The position numbers and the translations under genes are program-made. A model generated the notes under the pieces. It ran no database searches. It was not told where the DNA came from and worked only from the letters and a program-made list of their open reading frames with translations. A DNA stretch of 24,926 bases from a virus. Location of the stretch: the IMG/VR virus record IMGVR_UViG_3300017987_000342, positions 1 to 24,926 of that record. The stretch is one strand, 5' to 3'. Below are positions 21,877 to 24,926 of the stretch, in pieces (position 1 is the first letter of the stretch; each line of letters opens with the position of its first letter).

Positions 21877-21931
21877 GGCGGGGCTAGGCGAGGCTTGGCG
21901 GGGCATGGCACGGCCTGGCCAGGCATGGCAG
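21877..21931 (+). repeat. GGCNN pentamer array (11 units)
   Basis: Eleven consecutive five-base units each start with GGC and vary in the last two bases (gg, ta, ga, tt, gg, at, ac, ct, ca, at, ag). It begins 4 bases after the stop codon of the preceding gene and ends 6 bases before the terminator stem. Fixed GGC with free NN argues against simple slippage of a single unit. Confidence 0.7.
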
Positions 21932-21937
21932 GCGAGG

Positions 21938-21968
21938 AGCCCGTTGGGTTAACACCCGGCGGGCTTTT
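21938..21968 (+). terminator. intrinsic terminator
   Basis: AGCCCG (21938-21943) pairs with CGGGCT (21960-21965), continued inward by two G-U pairs and GGGT/ACCC around a TAAC tetraloop, 12 pairs in all, then TTTTA. It closes the early operon in front of the terminase genes. Confidence 0.75.
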
Positions 21969-21972
21969 ACTA

Positions 21973-22001
21973 TTTCCACAAACGGCCCCCGCCGTTAGAA
22001 T
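21973..22001 (+). promoter_or_regulatory. promoter for terminase genes with inverted repeat
   Basis: TTTCCA, 17 bases, TAGAAT (21996-22001). The spacer contains AACGGC-CCCC-GCCGTT (21980-21996), which reaches into the -10 and may be an operator. Layout matches the element at 9213-9238. It should start the packaging operon. Confidence 0.5.
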
Positions 22002-22053
22002 AGCGCGCGCAGCGTGCCACTTGGTAGAGGGGAGAAACGTAGTAGGTGGTACT

Positions 22054-22602
22054 ATGGACCTCAGTCAGGGTGAAAAGAAAGATCGCTTCTTGGAGGCGTA
22101 CGCGAAGTGCGGAATCATCACCGTGGCGGCAGAAGCGGCCGGCGTGAACCGGCAGTGCCACTACGCTTGGCTGAAGGAGGATCCCAACTACCCAGCCCGG
22201 TTCGCGGATGCCAAGGAAGCCGCGGCCGATCGGATCGATGCGGAAATCGTCCGGCGTGGCGTCACTGGCGTCGATGAGCCGGTGTTCGGCACCATCTACA
22301 GCGAGGAAGGGAAGCCGCTCAAGAAGGACGTGGTTGGGCACATCCGGCGCTACAGCGACGTGCTGCTGATCTTCCGGGCAAAGCTACTGAGGCCGGAGTA
22401 TCGCGAGCGTTACGAATTAGAGGTCAAGGACACCTCAGATGGGAAGCAACGAGCAGACTTCGTATCCCGCAGACTGGCCGACATCGATCGACTCTTGTCA
22501 CGATCCGGAGGCGTTCAGGGCCCTGCTGACGCTCACAGCGGAAACGGGAACGGCCGAAGCGTGGGAGGCAATGGTAAGCCGGGCCCGCACGAACCTGCTT
22601 GA
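22054..22602 (+). CDS. terminase small subunit-like protein
   Basis: A 182-residue protein. KKDRFLEAYAKCGIITVAAEAAGVNRQCHYAWLKEDPNY is a homeodomain-like helix-turn-helix typical of small terminase N-termini. RRGVTGVDEPVFG and HIRRYSDVLLIFRAKLLRPEYRERYE are segments often seen in phage small terminase proteins. It would recognise packaging sites and assemble as a ring with the large subunit. The C-terminal tail is low-complexity (HSGNGNGRSVGGNG) and is read through by the large subunit frame. The ATG at 22054 has a poor ribosome binding site. Confidence 0.72.
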   Translation: MDLSQGEKKDRFLEAYAKCGIITVAAEAAGVNRQCHYAWLKEDPNYPARFADAKEAAADRIDAEIVRRGVTGVDEPVFGTIYSEEGKPLKKDVVGHIRRYSDVLLIFRAKLLRPEYRERYELEVKDTSDGKQRADFVSRRLADIDRLLSRSGGVQGPADAHSGNGNGRSVGGNGKPGPHEPA

Positions 22603-23965
22603 CTTCACACGCTTCACCTTCGGGGGCTCGCCTCCGTACGTAGTCAACTGGCATCACCGCGTGTTGGCGAGGGAACTCGACAAAGCCATCGAGACGCCCG
22701 GTAGTCGTACCATGGTGCTGTTACCACCCCAGGTTGGCAAAACCGAACTCGCGACGCGCCGGGCGGCCGCCTACGCGATCGGCCGCAACCCGAACGAGCA
22801 GGTGATCGCGGCGACGTACTCGGGTGACTGGGCCCGTCAGTTCGGCATCGACGTACAACGGATCATCCGTAGTGAGGAATACCAAGCGTTGTTTCCGGAT
22901 GTGCGGCTGCGCAAGGCCGGGGACAAGGAAGTCGCCGTTTCGAGGCAGGACTACTTCAAGGTGGTCGGGCACAACGGCTTTTTCAAGGCGGTGGGTCGCG
23001 AACAGGGCATTGCCGGCTGGCCCGGGTCGCTCTGTTTGATTGACGACGTGCTGAAGAACCAAGAGGAGGCCATTTCCGCCTCGGCGCGTGAACAGTGCTG
23101 GCGGTTCTTCACTGCGGAGATCCTTCGCCGGATCGGTGAAGACGCGAGGATCATCATCGTCAACACCCGCCGAAGCCGAGACGACCTGTGCGGTCGGCTC
23201 CTCCGGCAACAGCCCGATCGGTGGCGCGTAATGGAGTTGCCGTCGATCAGGAAGGCGGAGAAGACGCACCCGGACGATCCCAGGAAGGAAGGTGATGCCC
23301 TCTGGCCGCGTCACAAGTCGCTGAAGACGCTTGAGGAAGAGCAGCGGCTTGACCCGGCCATCTTCGCGGCGGTCGATCAGCAGGACCCGTCCGAGGCCGG
23401 AGGGACGGAGTGGTCGCCGCACCTGTTCGACGGGGTGCTGGTGCCAAGGCGATTGTTTCCCAGGAACTTCCAAGCCCGCCTTGTGACGATCGACCCCAGC
23501 AAAGGCAAGAGCGATAAGAAGGGGGACTACTCGGCGTTGATCTTCCTCGGGTTCGCACAGCGGCTGTTGTGGGTGGCGGCCCACATCGAACGAATCCCGC
23601 TCAACAGGATCACCGGCAAGCTCCTGGGCTGGTGCAACGAGTGGCAGCCGGACGCCGTAGGGATCGAATCGGTGCAATTCCAAGAACTGCTTTGCCACAA
23701 CTTGGAACGCGAGAGTGCTGGCGGCTTCGGTCAGCAGTACAACCCGATCCCCATGGAGACCGGGGGGCTGAAAAAGGAGTTTCGGATTCGCCGGCTCAAC
23801 CCGTACATCGCTGACCGGAAGATTCGCGTGCTGGACGATGAGGGGAACCATGGCCGGCGGCTGATCGATCAACTGATGGACTTCCCGGTCGGGGAGCATG
23901 ACGACGGGCCGGACGCGCTGGAAATGGCGGAGAGGTTGGCAGGAGAAGTATGCAGAGGGAGGTGA
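22439..23965 (+). CDS. phage terminase large subunit
   Basis: A 508-residue protein with ATPase and nuclease domains. LLPPQVGKTELA (94-105) is Walker A in the PPxxGKT form, SLCLIDDVLKN is Walker B, and IIIVNTRRSRDDL holds the coupling motif. The RNase-H-like nuclease follows: VTIDPSKGK, AVGIESVQFQE and DDGPDALEMAE provide the metal-binding acids. It pumps DNA into the prohead and cuts it. The start at 22439 gives a 164-base overlap with the small subunit; ATG 22571 (MVSRARTNLLDF), behind GGGAGG, is an alternative with a 32-base overlap. Confidence 0.88.
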   Translation: MGSNEQTSYPADWPTSIDSCHDPEAFRALLTLTAETGTAEAWEAMVSRARTNLLDFTRFTFGGSPPYVVNWHHRVLARELDKAIETPGSRTMVLLPPQVGKTELATRRAAAYAIGRNPNEQVIAATYSGDWARQFGIDVQRIIRSEEYQALFPDVRLRKAGDKEVAVSRQDYFKVVGHNGFFKAVGREQGIAGWPGSLCLIDDVLKNQEEAISASAREQCWRFFTAEILRRIGEDARIIIVNTRRSRDDLCGRLLRQQPDRWRVMELPSIRKAEKTHPDDPRKEGDALWPRHKSLKTLEEEQRLDPAIFAAVDQQDPSEAGGTEWSPHLFDGVLVPRRLFPRNFQARLVTIDPSKGKSDKKGDYSALIFLGFAQRLLWVAAHIERIPLNRITGKLLGWCNEWQPDAVGIESVQFQELLCHNLERESAGGFGQQYNPIPMETGGLKKEFRIRRLNPYIADRKIRVLDDEGNHGRRLIDQLMDFPVGEHDDGPDALEMAERLAGEVCRGR

Positions 23966-24003
23966 ATCAAATCCTACCTGTGATTCGGGAGACAGACCCA
24001 TGA
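23950..24003 (+). CDS. 17-residue coupling ORF (doubtful)
   Basis: ATG at 23950 follows AGGAGA by 3 bases and opens a 17-codon frame (MQREVNQILPVIRETDP) that overlaps the end of the terminase gene and whose TGA overlaps the ATG of the next gene (ATGA). It may only serve translational coupling. No other support. Confidence 0.2.
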   Translation: MQREVNQILPVIRETDP

Positions 24004-24251
24004 GAAGGTTGAGTGAGGTATTGCTGAAATATACACATGCCGTGTGTACCGGCTGCCTGGAGATTTTCGAGGATGACCTTGCGGGAGGTGTCTCAATCGA
24101 TGCACCACACGGTTGCGACCGATGCGCAAACAGGGAGCGCGGGATGTTGGGGCCGGTGTCGATTCACAGATTCCGCAGTCTACATGACGCCGAGCGGTTC
24201 GTTGGCGATTACAAGCGCTGGATGAAAGCCATGCACGGCGTCGACCTATGA
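24000..24251 (+). CDS. small zinc-finger hypothetical protein
   Basis: An 83-residue protein. VCTGCLEIFEDD and GCDRCANRERG supply two CxxC pairs, so a zinc knuckle is likely; the C-terminus is helical with aromatic residues (FVGDYKRWMKAMHG). It lies between the terminase and portal genes, where phages often carry small accessory proteins. The start at 24000 is favoured by the ATGA overlap with the short upstream frame. The stop overlaps the next start (ATGA). Confidence 0.5.
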   Translation: MRRLSEVLLKYTHAVCTGCLEIFEDDLAGGVSIDAPHGCDRCANRERGMLGPVSIHRFRSLHDAERFVGDYKRWMKAMHGVDL

Positions 24252-24439
24252 CTGACCGTACCCCCATCCGCCGCGAGATCCTTGACACGTTCGATGTGGT
24301 CTCGCAAGGGCTGCACGATACGGACTACGTGGAGCTCTGCAAGGAGGTCAAGGCCGAGGTGAACACCCGGGAGCAACGCATTTACCGCAGACGCCGGGAG
24401 ATTTTCGAGAAGCTGGCCGCGTCGACCAGCGGCTGTTGA
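24248..24439 (+). CDS. small helical hypothetical protein
   Basis: A 63-residue protein coupled by ATGA to the gene before. Composition is charged and helical (YVELCKEVKAEVNTREQRIYRRRREIFEKLAAS), probably a short coiled coil. No motif recognised. The portal gene starts 14 bases after its stop. Confidence 0.5.
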   Translation: MTDRTPIRREILDTFDVVSQGLHDTDYVELCKEVKAEVNTREQRIYRRRREIFEKLAASTSGC

Positions 24440-24453
24440 GCACGGAGGACCGC

Positions 24454-24926
24454 ATGTACTTTCCAGGCATTTCCGAAGCCGTCCGCACGTGGCGCAACGG
24501 CAGCCGGCTCCATGAACTCCGGCAACGTCAGGACGACACCGTCCTGCGGGCCATCCAGCACGAACTCAGGGCGATGGAGTCGACGCTTGATCTGTGCGAC
24601 CGATACGTCGACCCCAACGATGACCTGTTCGACGCGAGCGGCCGCTGGTCTGCGATTGGGCTGGCCAGTGCGGGTGCGATTGCACCGGTCTATCAGAACG
24701 AGCAAGGGCTAAAGGAGGTGAGGGACCATGGCCGGCTGCTCTGGAATCAGAACCCGTTCGCCAGGTGCGGCCATGAGAACCGCGTCAACTATATCGCGGG
24801 CGATGGCCACCAGTACAGGGTGGAAATGAAACCGGGCGAAAAGCCCGATGAGGAGTTGCTCGATGATGTCCGGAACTGGCTTGACAAATGGATCACTGCA
24901 AATCGGTGGTACTTAAGGCAGCAAGA
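24454..24926 (+). CDS. phage portal protein, N-terminal part
   Basis: The frame starts at ATG 24454 behind GGAGG and is open to the window edge (157 complete codons). HELRAMESTLDLCDRYVDP is a helical N-terminus, and LLWNQNPFARCGHENRVNYIAGDGHQYRVEMKPGE is a typical early portal segment (N-x-F-A ... R-x-x-Y-I-x-G-x-G). It would form the dodecameric ring at the capsid vertex through which terminase packages DNA. Its place after the terminase genes fits. The remainder lies outside the window. Confidence 0.7.
   Translation, partial: MYFPGISEAVRTWRNGSRLHELRQRQDDTVLRAIQHELRAMESTLDLCDRYVDPNDDLFDASGRWSAIGLASAGAIAPVYQNEQGLKEVRDHGRLLWNQNPFARCGHENRVNYIAGDGHQYRVEMKPGEKPDEELLDDVRNWLDKWITANRWYLRQQ

Noticed and set aside
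22721-24001. Long minus-strand frame opposite the large terminase
   Set aside because: It is the antisense shadow of a clear terminase gene with codon-position bias on the plus strand.

Overview
The window reads as part of a tailed-phage or prophage genome, GC-rich throughout, most likely associated with a planctomycete or a similar GC-rich bacterium. The phage assignment is firm: on the right lie, in order, two ParB-like proteins, a YqaJ-type exonuclease, a RecT-type annealing protein, an SNF2-like helicase, a DNA methyltransferase, a replication-initiator-like protein, a probable helicase loader, a RusA resolvase, small and large terminase, and the start of a portal protein. The planctomycete suggestion is weaker. 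It rests on one prepilin-like protein whose mature part resembles, from memory, planctomycete pilus proteins.

Region 1 (1-5620, + strand) is a tightly packed operon of eight complete genes behind a truncated one: three glycosyltransferase-like proteins (including one with a GT-D-type RFGDGE motif), two different sulfotransferase folds, two class I SAM methyltransferase-like proteins and a radical SAM enzyme. Several junctions are GTGA or ATGA overlaps, so the set is probably co-translated. The natural reading is assembly and decoration (sulfation, methylation) of a glycan or glycosylated product, but the substrate is unknown. Region 2 (5623-6470, - strand) holds a prepilin-like gene and a previously easy-to-miss 31-residue membrane peptide coupled to it. 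Region 3 (6615-6700) is a 3' half of tRNA-Leu(CAG) whose 5' half is missing, a candidate attachment site that may separate two genomic provenances: either host DNA on the left and prophage on the right, or late-accessory and early regions of one phage. No integrase is visible, so this is undecided.

Region 4 (6774-12040) is a regulatory and accessory early region: small HTH proteins, ParB-like proteins, zinc-ribbon and membrane peptides, at least four good sigma70-type promoters falling into two sequence families, several structured leaders, and a gene-free stretch of about 760 bases (9210-9972) that ends in a tRNA-like fold resembling the tRNA-like domain of tmRNA. Region 5 (12093-21872) is the recombination, replication and DNA-modification block, interrupted by small zinc-binding proteins and a protein with 14 hexapeptide repeats. 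Iteron-like dyads lie inside the replication-protein gene, as in the lambda O/ori arrangement. Region 6 (21877-24926) starts with a GGCNN pentamer array, an intrinsic terminator and a new promoter, followed by terminase and portal, the beginning of the late packaging operon.

All functional calls are from reading motifs by eye. No database search or folding program was run.
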